Below are positions 8,138 through 16,969 of a DNA stretch of 64,000 nt, one piece after another. This stretch comes from Phycisphaeraceae bacterium (GTDB lineage: Bacteria; Planctomycetota; Phycisphaerae; Phycisphaerales; Phycisphaeraceae): positions 1-64,000 of the forward strand of contig JANQSF010000069.1 in the NCBI GenBank assembly GCA_028284155.1, written 5' to 3'. Within the stretch, counting starts at the first letter, position 1, and each line of letters starts with the position of its first letter. A model generated the notes under the pieces. That model made no database searches, had not been told where the DNA came from, and saw only the letters and a program-made list of their open reading frames with translations. A program made the translations under genes and the position numbers.

Positions 8138-8179
8138 AGCGGGCGAAGGGACTCGAACCCTCAACATTCAGCTTGGAAG
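8138..8179 (-). tRNA. tRNA-Gly(TCC) 3'-half fragment, probable attachment-site scar
   Basis: Read on the minus strand, this has an anticodon loop CTTCCAA, a T-arm GAGGGTTCGAGTCCCTT and the acceptor strand CGCCCGC plus a discriminator T. The 5' half (acceptor GCGGGCG and D-arm) is absent upstream. It is therefore not a functional tRNA. The break near the anticodon loop is typical of sites where tRNA-targeting integrases recombine. Confidence 0.7.
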
Positions 8180-8260
8180 AAACGTACAGCGCTCCGGCCA
8201 ATTCTGGCCGTAAGTTGTTACTTCACAGGCGATCATAGCCACGACATAGCGATTCGCAAA

Positions 8261-8290
8261 TTGTCGCATTCTGTCGCACGGTGTCGCGGT
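8261..8290. repeat. Three 10-bp phased repeats with TGTCGC core
   Basis: Three consecutive 10-nt units, TTGTCGCATT, CTGTCGCACG and GTGTCGCGGT, place the core TGTCGC exactly one helical turn apart. This looks like a cooperative protein-binding array upstream of the RNA-repair operon. No regulator can be assigned. Confidence 0.45.
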
Positions 8291-8464
8291 ATTCGCAGCC
8301 GTGAATTGGCAGCGTCTGTCACAGTTTCGACGCTTGCAGAATCGCCCCTGCGATCAATCAGCACATACGCATTGGCGACATGTCGCCCGACTCAATACCA
8401 CTGAATGAGGTGGGATCGCTCGGCCTCGTCACCTCGCCTTGGCAATTGACCTTTTGGCGGATTT

Positions 8465-8486
8465 TGACAGTTGCACACTGAGTGTG
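8465..8486 (+). promoter_or_regulatory. TTGACA element with adjoining inverted repeat, upstream of hen1
   Basis: TTGACA at 8465-8470 is followed closely by CACACTGAGTGTG (8474-8486), an inverted repeat with 6-bp arms around one base. No good -10 box lies at the standard spacing, so this is more likely an operator near the start of the Hen1 operon than a complete promoter. Confidence 0.3.
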
Positions 8487-8526
8487 GCGAGCGACAATAC
8501 CATTGCTATGGCCAAGGCCCGAACCG

Positions 8527-9939
8527 ATGCTGCTGACGATCACCAACAGCTCGCCCCAGGCGACCGATCTCGGTTACCTGCTTCACAAGCACCCCGACAA
8601 GGTGCAGGCTTTCAGTCTGTCCTACGGCAAAGCTCACGTTTTCTACCCCGAGTCCTCCTCTGACCGTTGCACGGCATGCCTGCTGCTCGACATTGATCCG
8701 GTGGGCCTTGTCCGCAATCGACGCGGTCCCTCCGGAGAAGGTCGAAGCCTGGACCAGTATGTCAACGACCGACCTTATGTCGCATCATCTTTCCTGAGCG
8801 TCGCTCTCGCCAAAGTCTACGGGTCGGCTCTGTCGGGTCGCTGCAACGACAAACCGCAACTGATCAGCACACCGCTTGATTTGACTGTCACGGTGGATGT
8901 TGTGCCTTGCCGCGGCGCGAACGATGACGGCCAGGTTATCCGCGAGCTATTCGAACCACTCGACTACACGGTCGAGACCGTCCATCACCCACTTGACGAG
9001 AAGTTCTTGCAGTGGGGTGAAGGGCCGTACTTCTCCGTCACGCTTCGAGCACGGAAGCCCCTGAGCGAGATGCTCACGCATCTGTATGTCCTGTTGCCCG
9101 TACTCGACAACGACAAGCACTACTGGGTCGATAAGGACGAGGTTGAGAAACTTCTCGCCCGCGGTGAGGGCTGGTTGCAAGGCCATCCGGCAAAGGAACT
9201 CATCACCAATCGGTACCTGCGGTACCAGCGTTCGCTGACCCGCGACGCCCTAGCTCGACTCACCACTGAGGAACAGGTGGACCCCGATGCAGACGCTGAA
9301 GCACATGACGAGCAGGAAGAAGCTATCGAAAGCCCATTGAGCTTGAACGACCAGCGCCATGCCGCGGTCGTGGCTGCTCTTAAGGCCAGCGGCGCCAAAC
9401 GTGTACTCGACTTGGGTTGCGCCCAAGGAAAGCTGCTTCGTCGACTCCTTGACGAGAGACAGTTTGAGCTGGTGGCTGGGATGGACGTGTCTCTGCGCGC
9501 TCTGGAACACGCCGAGCGTCGGCTTAAGCTGGACCGTCTGCCAGACCGCCAACGTCAACGCGTTCAGTTGCTTCACGGCTCACTGATGTATCGAGACCAG
9601 CGGCTTAATGGCTTCGATGCTGCGTGTCTGGTTGAAGTGATCGAACACCTCGACCCACCGCGTTTGGCCGCGATGGAGCGTGCAGTCTTCGAGTTCGCGA
9701 AGTCTCCGACGGTCGTCCTGACCACGCCAAACGTCGAGTACAACGTACGCTTCGAGACGCTGCCCGCAGGACAATACCGTCACCGGGACCACCGTTTCGA
9801 GTGGACACGCGAGCAGTTCCAGTCGTGGGCTACGGAGTTGGCGGAACGATTCGGGTACACCGTTCGTTTCCTTCCTGTCGGAGACAATGACGCCGAAGTC
9901 GGCAGCCCAACGCAGATGGGGGTTTTCGAGCATGCGTAA
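8527..9939 (+). CDS. hen1: Hen1 3'-terminal RNA ribose 2'-O-methyltransferase
   Basis: 470 residues, the usual length of bacterial Hen1. The N-terminal half matches the Hen1-specific domain: MLLTITNSS start, then DLGYLLHKHPDKVQ, RCTACLLLDIDPVGLVR and SLDQYVNDRPYVASSFLSVA. The C-terminal half is an SAM-dependent methyltransferase with VLDLGCAQGKLL and the metal-binding EVIEHLD plus the downstream HRDHRFEW histidines. Hen1 methylates the 2'-OH of the 3'-terminal nucleotide at the cleavage site before Pnkp seals the break, which blocks renewed cleavage by ribotoxins. ATG at 8527 is chosen because it begins the conserved MLLTI strand. The next gene overlaps its stop by 8 bp. Confidence 0.92.
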   Translation: MLLTITNSSPQATDLGYLLHKHPDKVQAFSLSYGKAHVFYPESSSDRCTACLLLDIDPVGLVRNRRGPSGEGRSLDQYVNDRPYVASSFLSVALAKVYGSALSGRCNDKPQLISTPLDLTVTVDVVPCRGANDDGQVIRELFEPLDYTVETVHHPLDEKFLQWGEGPYFSVTLRARKPLSEMLTHLYVLLPVLDNDKHYWVDKDEVEKLLARGEGWLQGHPAKELITNRYLRYQRSLTRDALARLTTEEQVDPDADAEAHDEQEEAIESPLSLNDQRHAAVVAALKASGAKRVLDLGCAQGKLLRRLLDERQFELVAGMDVSLRALEHAERRLKLDRLPDRQRQRVQLLHGSLMYRDQRLNGFDAACLVEVIEHLDPPRLAAMERAVFEFAKSPTVVLTTPNVEYNVRFETLPAGQYRHRDHRFEWTREQFQSWATELAERFGYTVRFLPVGDNDAEVGSPTQMGVFEHA

Positions 9940-11374
9940 GCCGAATGTCCCTACTGCTGCCGTCGCTCCGTATTCACTTCCCCTCGACGAACGTGAGTTC
10001 GAACAGGCTCTGTCCGTTGGCCACGGCCGTGCATGGTTGCACCTATCCCAACATGGCATTGGAACCGTCCGGGGAATCGTCAAAAACGCCCTCCTGCACA
10101 GTTTGGCCTACGACACGCAGTGCGAAGGTGATCGGAGCCAATGGATGATCGGGATGATCGATGAGGCCGGCGCTGGTCGCGACCTCTATCCTGAGTTCAT
10201 CGAGCATGCACATGACGCACCCGTAGATGATCACGACTTCTGGCACCTTTCTCAACGAGGCACACTCCTCGGAACTTTGGCATCGAGGGGCCTGGACGGG
10301 GCGAGAGCCGCTCTCGACCGCTTGTTTCACGAAGGCCGAAAACAGCACCCGAACGAACTCCTTGGCGCGCTCGACATCATCAAAGTCAATGGCGACAAAG
10401 GCCTTCTACAAGTGTGTGCAGTGTTGGGCAACGAGGCACACGAGAACAGTGATGACACAGTCGACGACTGGTTCCTGAACGACTTCGATGAAGATCGAGG
10501 GGACAGTGCTGCCGTCAAGGTGCTTCAAGCAGAGCGCCACCATAGTCAGGGTATCGACCGGTACCTATCGACTAGAGAAACCATGCTGGCGGCGAGACAA
10601 GCCGACAAGCAGGCCAAGACGCGGACGTCGCAACTCGACGAGACAACGCCCAAGATATCAGACTACGCCAAAGTACCACGAGCATTCCACAATCTCCCAG
10701 TAGAGAAGGTCATTGATTGGGTTCGCGATGCTCCCCAAATAGAGGGTCAGTTTCCCAGCAGCGTTGAAGGTCGCGGTTGGCTGCGGCGTTGGGGGATTAA
10801 AGCGAACGAGACGGCCTTGGAGGAGGTCTTGAGCACTCTCGACAAGACTGACTCTGCAATCGAACAACGCCGCTACTTGAGCATTTTTTCTGGGCGTCCG
10901 ATGCCCCAAGTCTCCGATCGGGTTGTTCAGCTTGCTGAATCCGGCGATGAACGAGTTCGATCTCGTGCATACGCGGCTCTAAAGAACGTATCAGACCCAC
11001 GGGTCCGAGCCGTAGGTTTGAGATCGCTCATCCCGGAACGAATCAAGAACGGGGCACTTGAACTGCTGCAGTCGAGTTACGCCCTCGGCGACCATGAGGC
11101 TATTGAAGCCGCGCTTATTGTGCCCGACGATGCGGATGATCTTCACTCTGTGGTTTTTGATCTTGCGGATGTGTGTGCCACGGCTAAACACCCAGAATGT
11201 CTTGCATTGATGCTGTTCGTCTACGAGTACTCCCCTTGTGGCAATTGCCGTGGAAAAGTGGTTGCAACCATGGCTGAACTTGGCGTCGCGCCAACTTGGC
11301 TTTCCGACGAAGGTCGATTTGACGCGATGGAAGACATTCGCGGTAGGTTCGGAGGGCCAAGACTTGAGGATTGA
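9932..11374 (+). CDS. Unrecognised HEAT-like protein between hen1 and pnkp
   Basis: 480 residues, mostly helical. The N-terminal half has no motif I recognise. It contains FEQALSVGHGRAWLHLSQHG and a DFWHLSQRGTLLGTLA segment with a repeated W-HLSQ theme. From about residue 330 there are HEAT-like helical pairs (DERVRSRAYAALKNVSDPRV, RVRAVGLRSLI), ending in a CGNCRGKVV segment. ATG at 9932 overlaps the hen1 stop by 8 bp, and its own stop lies inside the pnkp start region (11-bp overlap). It is therefore translated as part of one RNA-repair operon. HEAT-repeat proteins usually bind other proteins or nucleic acid. A role as adaptor, damaged-RNA sensor or regulator is inference. Confidence 0.75.
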   Translation: MRKPNVPTAAVAPYSLPLDEREFEQALSVGHGRAWLHLSQHGIGTVRGIVKNALLHSLAYDTQCEGDRSQWMIGMIDEAGAGRDLYPEFIEHAHDAPVDDHDFWHLSQRGTLLGTLASRGLDGARAALDRLFHEGRKQHPNELLGALDIIKVNGDKGLLQVCAVLGNEAHENSDDTVDDWFLNDFDEDRGDSAAVKVLQAERHHSQGIDRYLSTRETMLAARQADKQAKTRTSQLDETTPKISDYAKVPRAFHNLPVEKVIDWVRDAPQIEGQFPSSVEGRGWLRRWGIKANETALEEVLSTLDKTDSAIEQRRYLSIFSGRPMPQVSDRVVQLAESGDERVRSRAYAALKNVSDPRVRAVGLRSLIPERIKNGALELLQSSYALGDHEAIEAALIVPDDADDLHSVVFDLADVCATAKHPECLALMLFVYEYSPCGNCRGKVVATMAELGVAPTWLSDEGRFDAMEDIRGRFGGPRLED

Positions 11375-13937
11375 CCTTCCTGAACTCTCACTTGTCACAC
11401 TCATCGGAGCTACCGGCTCTGGGAAGTCATCCTTTGCGCGCAACCACTTTGGTCCGTTCGAAGTAGTGTCTTCTGACTTTTGCCGCGGTCTGGTCTCAAA
11501 CGACGAGAACGACCAGACGGTCTCCAATGAAGCGTTCGACCTGCTGCATTCGATCATCCATCAACGTCTCCGACTCGGCCGCCTGACGGTTGTGGATGCG
11601 ACTAACGTTCGCCCTGAAGACCGCAAACATCTGGTACGCATTGCCCGCGAACACCACGTGTTGCCGGTGGCCGTCGTCTTCGACATTCCCGAGAAGGTTT
11701 GTCACGAGCGCAACGCCAGCCGTCCGGACCGCGACTTTGGACCACACGTCATCCGCAATCAGCGGTCGGCCATGAAACGGAATCTGCGAGGTCTCAAACG
11801 GGAAGGCTTCCGACACATCTTTACGTTTAAGAGTGTCGAGGAGGTCGACGCGGCAACGACCGAGCGTCAGCCGCTCTGGAACAACAAGAAGGCGGTCACG
11901 GGTCCGTTCGACATCATCGGTGACGTACACGGTTGCTGCTCGGAACTGATCACCCTGCTCAACGCGTTGGGCTATCAGGTCACTGAGACAGATCGTGAAG
12001 ACGGGTTGAAGTTTCAGGTGACTCCACCCGATGGGCGAACAGCGGTTTTCGTCGGCGACCTCGTCGACCGCGGCCCTCGGGTCGCCGACACGTTGAAGCT
12101 GGTGATGGCGATGCACGCCGATGGCGTCGCCCACTGTGTTCCCGGCAATCATGATGTGAAGCTGCTCCGGAAGCTCCGAGGAAAGAACGTTCAGATCACC
12201 CATGGTCTCGACGTGACGCTTGCAGAACTGGAGAAGGAAGACGCGGACTTTAATGACGCTGTCGTACAGTTCATCGACGGTTTGGTGAGCCACTACGTTT
12301 ACGACAATGGTCGGCTTGTGGTTGCTCACGCCGGCCTGATACAAAGCATGCAAGGCCGTGGCTCCGGCAAGGTCCGGGAGTTCTGCCTCTACGGTGAGAC
12401 GACCGGTGAGACCGACGAGTTCGGGCTGCCGATTCGGTACAACTGGGCTGCTGAGTACAGGGGCTCGGCGATGGTCGTCTACGGGCACACGCCAGTGCCG
12501 GAACCCGAATGGCTCAACCACACCATCAACATCGACACCGGTTGTGTGTTTGGAGGCAAGTTGACCGCCCTTCGCTACCCCGAGAAGGAGTTGGTTAGCG
12601 TTGATGCCGAGGCGATGTACGCCGAACCGGCGAAGCCGTTCCTTGACGAAGACCAAAAACACGGCGTGCTCAGTGCCCAACACGCGGTCGATGATGTGCT
12701 TGATCTCACTGACGTCTTTGGCAAGCGGATCATCGACACCAGGCTTCAGAAGGCGGTGACGGTCCGGGAAGAAAACGCTGCTGCCGCTCTCGAAGTCATG
12801 AGCCGGTTCGCGGCCAACCCGAAATGGCTAATCTATCTGCCACCGACCATGTCACCCTGTGAAACGAGCGAGCGTCCGGAGTTTCTCGAACACCCCGAAG
12901 AAGCATTTACCTACTACCGTAATCAAGGCGTGCCGCGTGTCATTTGCGAGCAAAAGCATATGGGGTCGCGAGCCGTGGCAATTGTCTGCCGAAATGAGGA
13001 TGTCGCTCGCGAGCGGTTCGGCGTCGTCGGCGAGGGCATCGGCATTGTGTACACGCGTACAGGTCGCCGGTTCTTCGATGACGTCGAGTTGGAGCAAGCC
13101 TTGCTTCACGAAGTGCGGGCGGCTGCCGACACCTGCCGACTGTGGGATGACCTTGGTACGGATTGGATGTGTCTCGATTGCGAACTCATGCCGTGGTCGG
13201 CCAAGGCTCAAGAGTTATTGCGCCAGCAATACGCTGCTGTCGGGTCAGCGGGGCGCCATGCGCTCGCGGCGAGCGTCGCTGCATTGACTACCGCCCAGGC
13301 TCGCATGGGCGAGCCGGCCGCAATGTTGTTGGCCGACATGCAAACTCGCCAAGACAGCTTGAAGGCCTACACCACCGCCTATCAGCACTATTGCTGGCCC
13401 GTCGAATCCTTGAGTGACTTGAGGTTGGCCCCTTTTCACCTGCTTGCCACTGAAAAACAGGCGCATGTCGACAAGGACCATCGTTGGCATATGGCGTGGT
13501 GCCAGAAACTCGCCGAACACGGGAGCGACGTCGTCATGGGTACGGCCTGCCACGAAGTCGATGTCACCGATGAGTCAAGCCTCGCCGCGGGTATGGAGTG
13601 GTGGCTCACACTGACCGGTGAAGGTGGCGAAGGCATGGTCGTGAAGCCCTTGGACTTCATCGTCCGCGGTAAGCGGGGACTGTCGCAACCAGCGGTCAAG
13701 TGCCGCGGCCGCGAATACCTGCGCATCATCTACGGTCCCGAATACACCACGCCGGTACACCTTGACCGGCTCCGCGCACGAGGGCTTGGCCGCAAACGCG
13801 GGCTGGCGCTTCGCGAGTTTGCTCTTGGCATTGAAGCACTGGAGCGGTTCGTTCGACGGGAGCCCTTGCGGCGCGTGCACGAGTGCGTGTTTGGCGTCCT
13901 CGCCTTGGAGAGTGAGCCTGTTGACCCGAGGTTGTGA
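11364..13937 (+). CDS. pnkp: Polynucleotide kinase-phosphatase-ligase Pnkp (RNA repair)
   Basis: 857 residues with all three modules of bacterial Pnkp. The 5'-kinase has P-loop GATGSGKS at 15-22 and SSDFCRG just after. The metallophosphoesterase has IGDVHG near 185-190, VGDLVDRGP, PGNHD, AHAG and GHTP, and acts as 2',3'-phosphatase. The C-terminal ligase domain carries the nucleophile motif EQKHMGSR. Numbering matches the known clostridial enzyme closely. The start is TTG at 11364: GGAGGG at 11351-11356 lies 7 nt upstream and the protein then begins at the conserved strand before the P-loop. It heals and seals RNA ends, with full ligation known to need Hen1, the first gene of the operon. Confidence 0.95.
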   Translation: MRIDLPELSLVTLIGATGSGKSSFARNHFGPFEVVSSDFCRGLVSNDENDQTVSNEAFDLLHSIIHQRLRLGRLTVVDATNVRPEDRKHLVRIAREHHVLPVAVVFDIPEKVCHERNASRPDRDFGPHVIRNQRSAMKRNLRGLKREGFRHIFTFKSVEEVDAATTERQPLWNNKKAVTGPFDIIGDVHGCCSELITLLNALGYQVTETDREDGLKFQVTPPDGRTAVFVGDLVDRGPRVADTLKLVMAMHADGVAHCVPGNHDVKLLRKLRGKNVQITHGLDVTLAELEKEDADFNDAVVQFIDGLVSHYVYDNGRLVVAHAGLIQSMQGRGSGKVREFCLYGETTGETDEFGLPIRYNWAAEYRGSAMVVYGHTPVPEPEWLNHTINIDTGCVFGGKLTALRYPEKELVSVDAEAMYAEPAKPFLDEDQKHGVLSAQHAVDDVLDLTDVFGKRIIDTRLQKAVTVREENAAAALEVMSRFAANPKWLIYLPPTMSPCETSERPEFLEHPEEAFTYYRNQGVPRVICEQKHMGSRAVAIVCRNEDVARERFGVVGEGIGIVYTRTGRRFFDDVELEQALLHEVRAAADTCRLWDDLGTDWMCLDCELMPWSAKAQELLRQQYAAVGSAGRHALAASVAALTTAQARMGEPAAMLLADMQTRQDSLKAYTTAYQHYCWPVESLSDLRLAPFHLLATEKQAHVDKDHRWHMAWCQKLAEHGSDVVMGTACHEVDVTDESSLAAGMEWWLTLTGEGGEGMVVKPLDFIVRGKRGLSQPAVKCRGREYLRIIYGPEYTTPVHLDRLRARGLGRKRGLALREFALGIEALERFVRREPLRRVHECVFGVLALESEPVDPRL

Positions 13938-14007
13938 CCACCACGATCCTCAGTGCGATTCGAGTAAGATCATGTATGTCACGCGAAACGACCTGTCCGC
14001 CACCAAT

Positions 14008-14079
14008 TCCGGAGTAGATCAATGGTAGATCACTCGGCTCTGGACCGAGAGGGTGCTGGTTCGAATCCAGCCTCCGGAT
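14008..14079 (+). tRNA. tRNA-Gln(CTG)
   Basis: A complete 72-nt cloverleaf. The acceptor is TCCGGAG/CTCCGGA (7 perfect pairs), the D-stem GATC/GATC, the anticodon stem CTCGG/CCGAG with loop CTCTGGA (anticodon CTG), and the T-arm GCTGG/CCAGC with loop TTCGAAT. The first pair T-A is typical of tRNA-Gln. CCA is not encoded. It lies 70 bp after pnkp on the same strand, directly before and overlapping the next open frame. Confidence 0.93.
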
Positions 14080-16439
14080 TTCATCCGGCCAACCCCAGTT
14101 ATGCCGTATTCCAGCTTGCGCGCGCGCTAACGACGGCCCATGAGCATGACGACCCTGACACCCGAGAACGAGCAAAGGAGAAAGCCACCAAGTGGCAGAC
14201 TGTCTTTGAGAAGATGCTCAACGGTTCCTTGGAGGTTGGCACAAGGACACCTGTGCCCGACACTCCAGAGTGGGTCACGCTGGAGGTTGTCACGGGCGGC
14301 TTCGCCACTGGAGCATTCTTAGCAGGAGGCCCGCTTACCGATCATGAGCGCGCCCTGACTGAACGTCTGGCGCTGCGCGGCAATGACATTCGGCTGCAAT
14401 TGAACCGGTACTTTCTGACAGACCAAGGTCTGTCAGAGCTACAAGACGCGCTTCGATCCGGTCGGTTCGAGATTGACGTTCCTGAAGAAGGTGCGTTGTT
14501 GGTTGTCGCCTGGCTATTAATCAACGGCCACGCACAGAGCGCTCGCGACCTGCTAGACCGAATTGCACCATTCTTTACCACGTTGCGATTCTTTCCGCTG
14601 CTTGTTGACCGTCCCCGTCGTTTCGGATCGCGCGTATTCATTCAAGATGTCAAGACGACCATCCGTAAGCTTGATGCCATCCCTCCCAACCAAGCCATTC
14701 TGACCCAGCGCGAAGCACTTCAGGTTTGGACGCCACTCTATGATGAATTGGTCGCGCTCCTCCTAGAAACGGTGGAGGGTGACCCGCCCGCGTTGCGGCG
14801 CAATCATGCAGCTGGTGGCTCAGAGGACCAGCACGTATCTGGAGGCTGGCCGTGCCAGCAGTACTCAAATGGTTGGCCTGAGAGAGCGCAACCTCTGCTG
14901 CAGCGTATCAGAGCAAGCCAAAGCGAACACAAACTCTCCGCCAAGCCCTCGCATCGCAAATCGAACTTCGCCCAGTTGATCCCACTATTCGAGAAGTGTG
15001 TCACCGATCCTGCATCGCTGAGCGGCCGCGAAGTTGGCCGTATCCGGCTCTCGTTGGCTCGGTACGTCGCCAAGCGAGGTCTACCTAACGGCGCGGAGTG
15101 CAGACAACGCAGAGAGAAGCAACACGAGCAGGCCCAAACGCCCGTTTATAGCGACATTGCGAAGGCGGTCGTGCCTCGACTTCGCCACTTCCCAGGTGAT
15201 CAGGGATTGGAACAAGTCGACCCCGTCCTTGCACCGCTGAACGCCGATGAAGCCCGAGTGTGTGGGCTCCGTTCAGATTCTCCCCTTCCCGAACCAATTC
15301 GACGCCGGATTGAGCGGTGCTTGTGTGAAACGGTCGAGATACTCGTGGAGCGCGGCCTCATCACCTCGGGCGACATGCTCGCCGAGGTGCTCCCCCAGAT
15401 GACGTCGGGCTTGCGCGCCGCGGGCATTGCTGACCCGTTGTTGCGTCAACTCTATGCTGCGATCTATAGGGCTTTTCGCCGTCGACGTTCTTTGCTGCTT
15501 CTCAATCTGCAGAGCCAGGTCAAGATTGAAGAGCTTCCTTGGGTCCAAGCGGTGGAATCCTTCCGCCGAGAAGACATCTCAACACGCGACTTGACACGAC
15601 AAACGCTTGAAGAAGTGTCCTGCCTCGCCCTGAGTTCGTTTCCCCACGCCATTCTTCCCAACAAACTCCTTCAGGAGATACGGGCGCTCGCAAAAGGTAC
15701 CGCGATCGATATACCCGTCGTTGACGAGCTTGCCGCGGATATTTTTATGGGCGAGTTCTCGCCGAAGTTCCTTGCCGCCGCCAAGATTGCAGCGGACCTG
15801 TTGGCTGACTCGTTGTATGCGCGCTATTACGGCGTCGACTATGCCGAGATTCAATCACTGCCCGATGCGCCCAAATCGACCACCCGACGCTGGCCGTTTA
15901 GCCTCGCGCGTTCTACAACGCCTGAGTTTGCTGGACTGTGCATGTCGCGTGCCGGCGTAAAACAGTTGAGCTGGGACCCAGCCACGAACGGCATGGTCAT
16001 CGAACAGCAGCAGATCCTCACGACGCAGAACCTTGCGCCGCTATTCGTTCGGCTAAACCTTACTGATTTGCTGGAGCCCCAGCTACCTGAGATGGCAAGA
16101 GTTTGTTTCGATTGGATTTGTCGCAGACTGCAAGTGAAAGCAACCAAGTGGCACGCACGCCTAATCATGGTCAAAAACACAGCCTATGCGTGGCGGCAGA
16201 TGGTGTTCTATTTGTCATTGCTGACTGAGTCGCAACAAGCCGCGTTCCTGTCCTGGGCAGATGAGCAACTGGCTTCTCAACGGCCTGCGTTTCGGGACAC
16301 ATTTCAACCAGCACTTGACGGATTGCGATCTGCCTTACAAGGCGACGGCTCCAAGCCAGGTGGAAAACTCCGTCGGGGGCGACAGTTTCTTGGTTGGTCG
16401 AAGAAGAAGCATTGGCTCTTGGAAGGTCGAAGTCAGTAG
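14022..16439 (+). CDS. Large conserved-hypothetical protein; start unresolved, overlaps tRNA-Gln
   Basis: 805 codons from the first ATG, which lies in the D-loop of tRNA-Gln; the first 19 codons are simply translated tRNA (the giveaway is DREGAGSNPASG). After the tRNA, no ATG, GTG or TTG appears in frame until ATG at 14214. Yet the protein already looks conserved before that: YAVFQLARAL, and just after it VGTRTPVPDTPEWVTLEVV and GGFATGAFLAGGPL. From memory these resemble an uncharacterised family found in actinobacteria and planctomycetes. No catalytic motif, signal peptide or membrane segment is evident. The gene was either truncated when the tRNA was placed upstream, or starts inside the tRNA or at a rare start codon. 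Position suggests a link with the RNA-repair operon. The function is unknown. Confidence 0.7.
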   Translation: MVDHSALDREGAGSNPASGFHPANPSYAVFQLARALTTAHEHDDPDTRERAKEKATKWQTVFEKMLNGSLEVGTRTPVPDTPEWVTLEVVTGGFATGAFLAGGPLTDHERALTERLALRGNDIRLQLNRYFLTDQGLSELQDALRSGRFEIDVPEEGALLVVAWLLINGHAQSARDLLDRIAPFFTTLRFFPLLVDRPRRFGSRVFIQDVKTTIRKLDAIPPNQAILTQREALQVWTPLYDELVALLLETVEGDPPALRRNHAAGGSEDQHVSGGWPCQQYSNGWPERAQPLLQRIRASQSEHKLSAKPSHRKSNFAQLIPLFEKCVTDPASLSGREVGRIRLSLARYVAKRGLPNGAECRQRREKQHEQAQTPVYSDIAKAVVPRLRHFPGDQGLEQVDPVLAPLNADEARVCGLRSDSPLPEPIRRRIERCLCETVEILVERGLITSGDMLAEVLPQMTSGLRAAGIADPLLRQLYAAIYRAFRRRRSLLLLNLQSQVKIEELPWVQAVESFRREDISTRDLTRQTLEEVSCLALSSFPHAILPNKLLQEIRALAKGTAIDIPVVDELAADIFMGEFSPKFLAAAKIAADLLADSLYARYYGVDYAEIQSLPDAPKSTTRRWPFSLARSTTPEFAGLCMSRAGVKQLSWDPATNGMVIEQQQILTTQNLAPLFVRLNLTDLLEPQLPEMARVCFDWICRRLQVKATKWHARLIMVKNTAYAWRQMVFYLSLLTESQQAAFLSWADEQLASQRPAFRDTFQPALDGLRSALQGDGSKPGGKLRRGRQFLGWSKKKHWLLEGRSQ

Positions 16440-16969
16440 GCTTCTCTGTTCCTGACGCGGACAGTGTTCGAACTCACGGCCCTAGTCCACGTCCGGCAAT
16501 TCCATCACGGCGTTGACCGTAGAGTCGCTTCGCCCTCATCGTTTCGCCCAACGGACGTGTTTCACCACGTGGTGAAACACGCCACTTCAGTGAAACCAAC
16601 TCTGAGATCCCGGGACAGTGGCATTCGCCTGCCCCCACCAGACGGCGAGAATCGTACGTCAAGCCGTCACTTCAAATGACTTGCAGTGGCATCCGGCGGG
16701 TTGAGAAAAAACCGCCGGGGGCCATCACGGGAATCTGGGGGCTGATGGTGAAGGCCTCGCAGAGGATTGGGGATTGCCGATGCGAATGCCTGTGTGAGCC
16801 CCTCCGATTCGGGACCGATCCGGCAGATGGGGGTCTGGGGCCGGCATCTATATAAGTGGGTTGGGTGATGTGTGCCGTTGTCGTCCGCCCTCGTCGGGGC
16901 CATGGGCCTGCGGCCTCATCGGGTGAGCCCCGACGACGACGGCCGAAAACGGCAGGTAACCCGTCCGTG
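16440..16969. other. Gene-free stretch with a long palindrome
   Basis: 530 bp between two convergent units. Apart from the 26-bp palindrome near its start I see only short frames with no protein-like composition. It is probably the edge of the accessory region. Confidence 0.5.
16556..16581. repeat. 26-bp perfect palindrome
   Basis: Both 13-nt halves are exactly complementary; the left half is CGTGTTTCACCAC. There is no loop, so as DNA it fits a dimeric-protein operator or recombinase site better than a terminator, and no T-run follows. It lies 117 bp after the large hypothetical gene. Confidence 0.6.

Larger units (their letters stand above)
8024..8526. other. Gene-free stretch with tRNA scar and repeats
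   Basis: About 500 bp separate the Ubl operon from the Hen1 gene. I see no convincing coding frame. It holds a direct/inverted repeat cluster, a 3' tRNA-Gly fragment, three phased 10-bp repeats and a short inverted repeat near the Hen1 start, described separately. The combination fits a former integration junction between two accessory modules. Confidence 0.6.

Noticed and set aside
8138-8179. Functional tRNA-Gly
   Set aside because: The acceptor 5' strand and D-arm are missing upstream on the minus strand.
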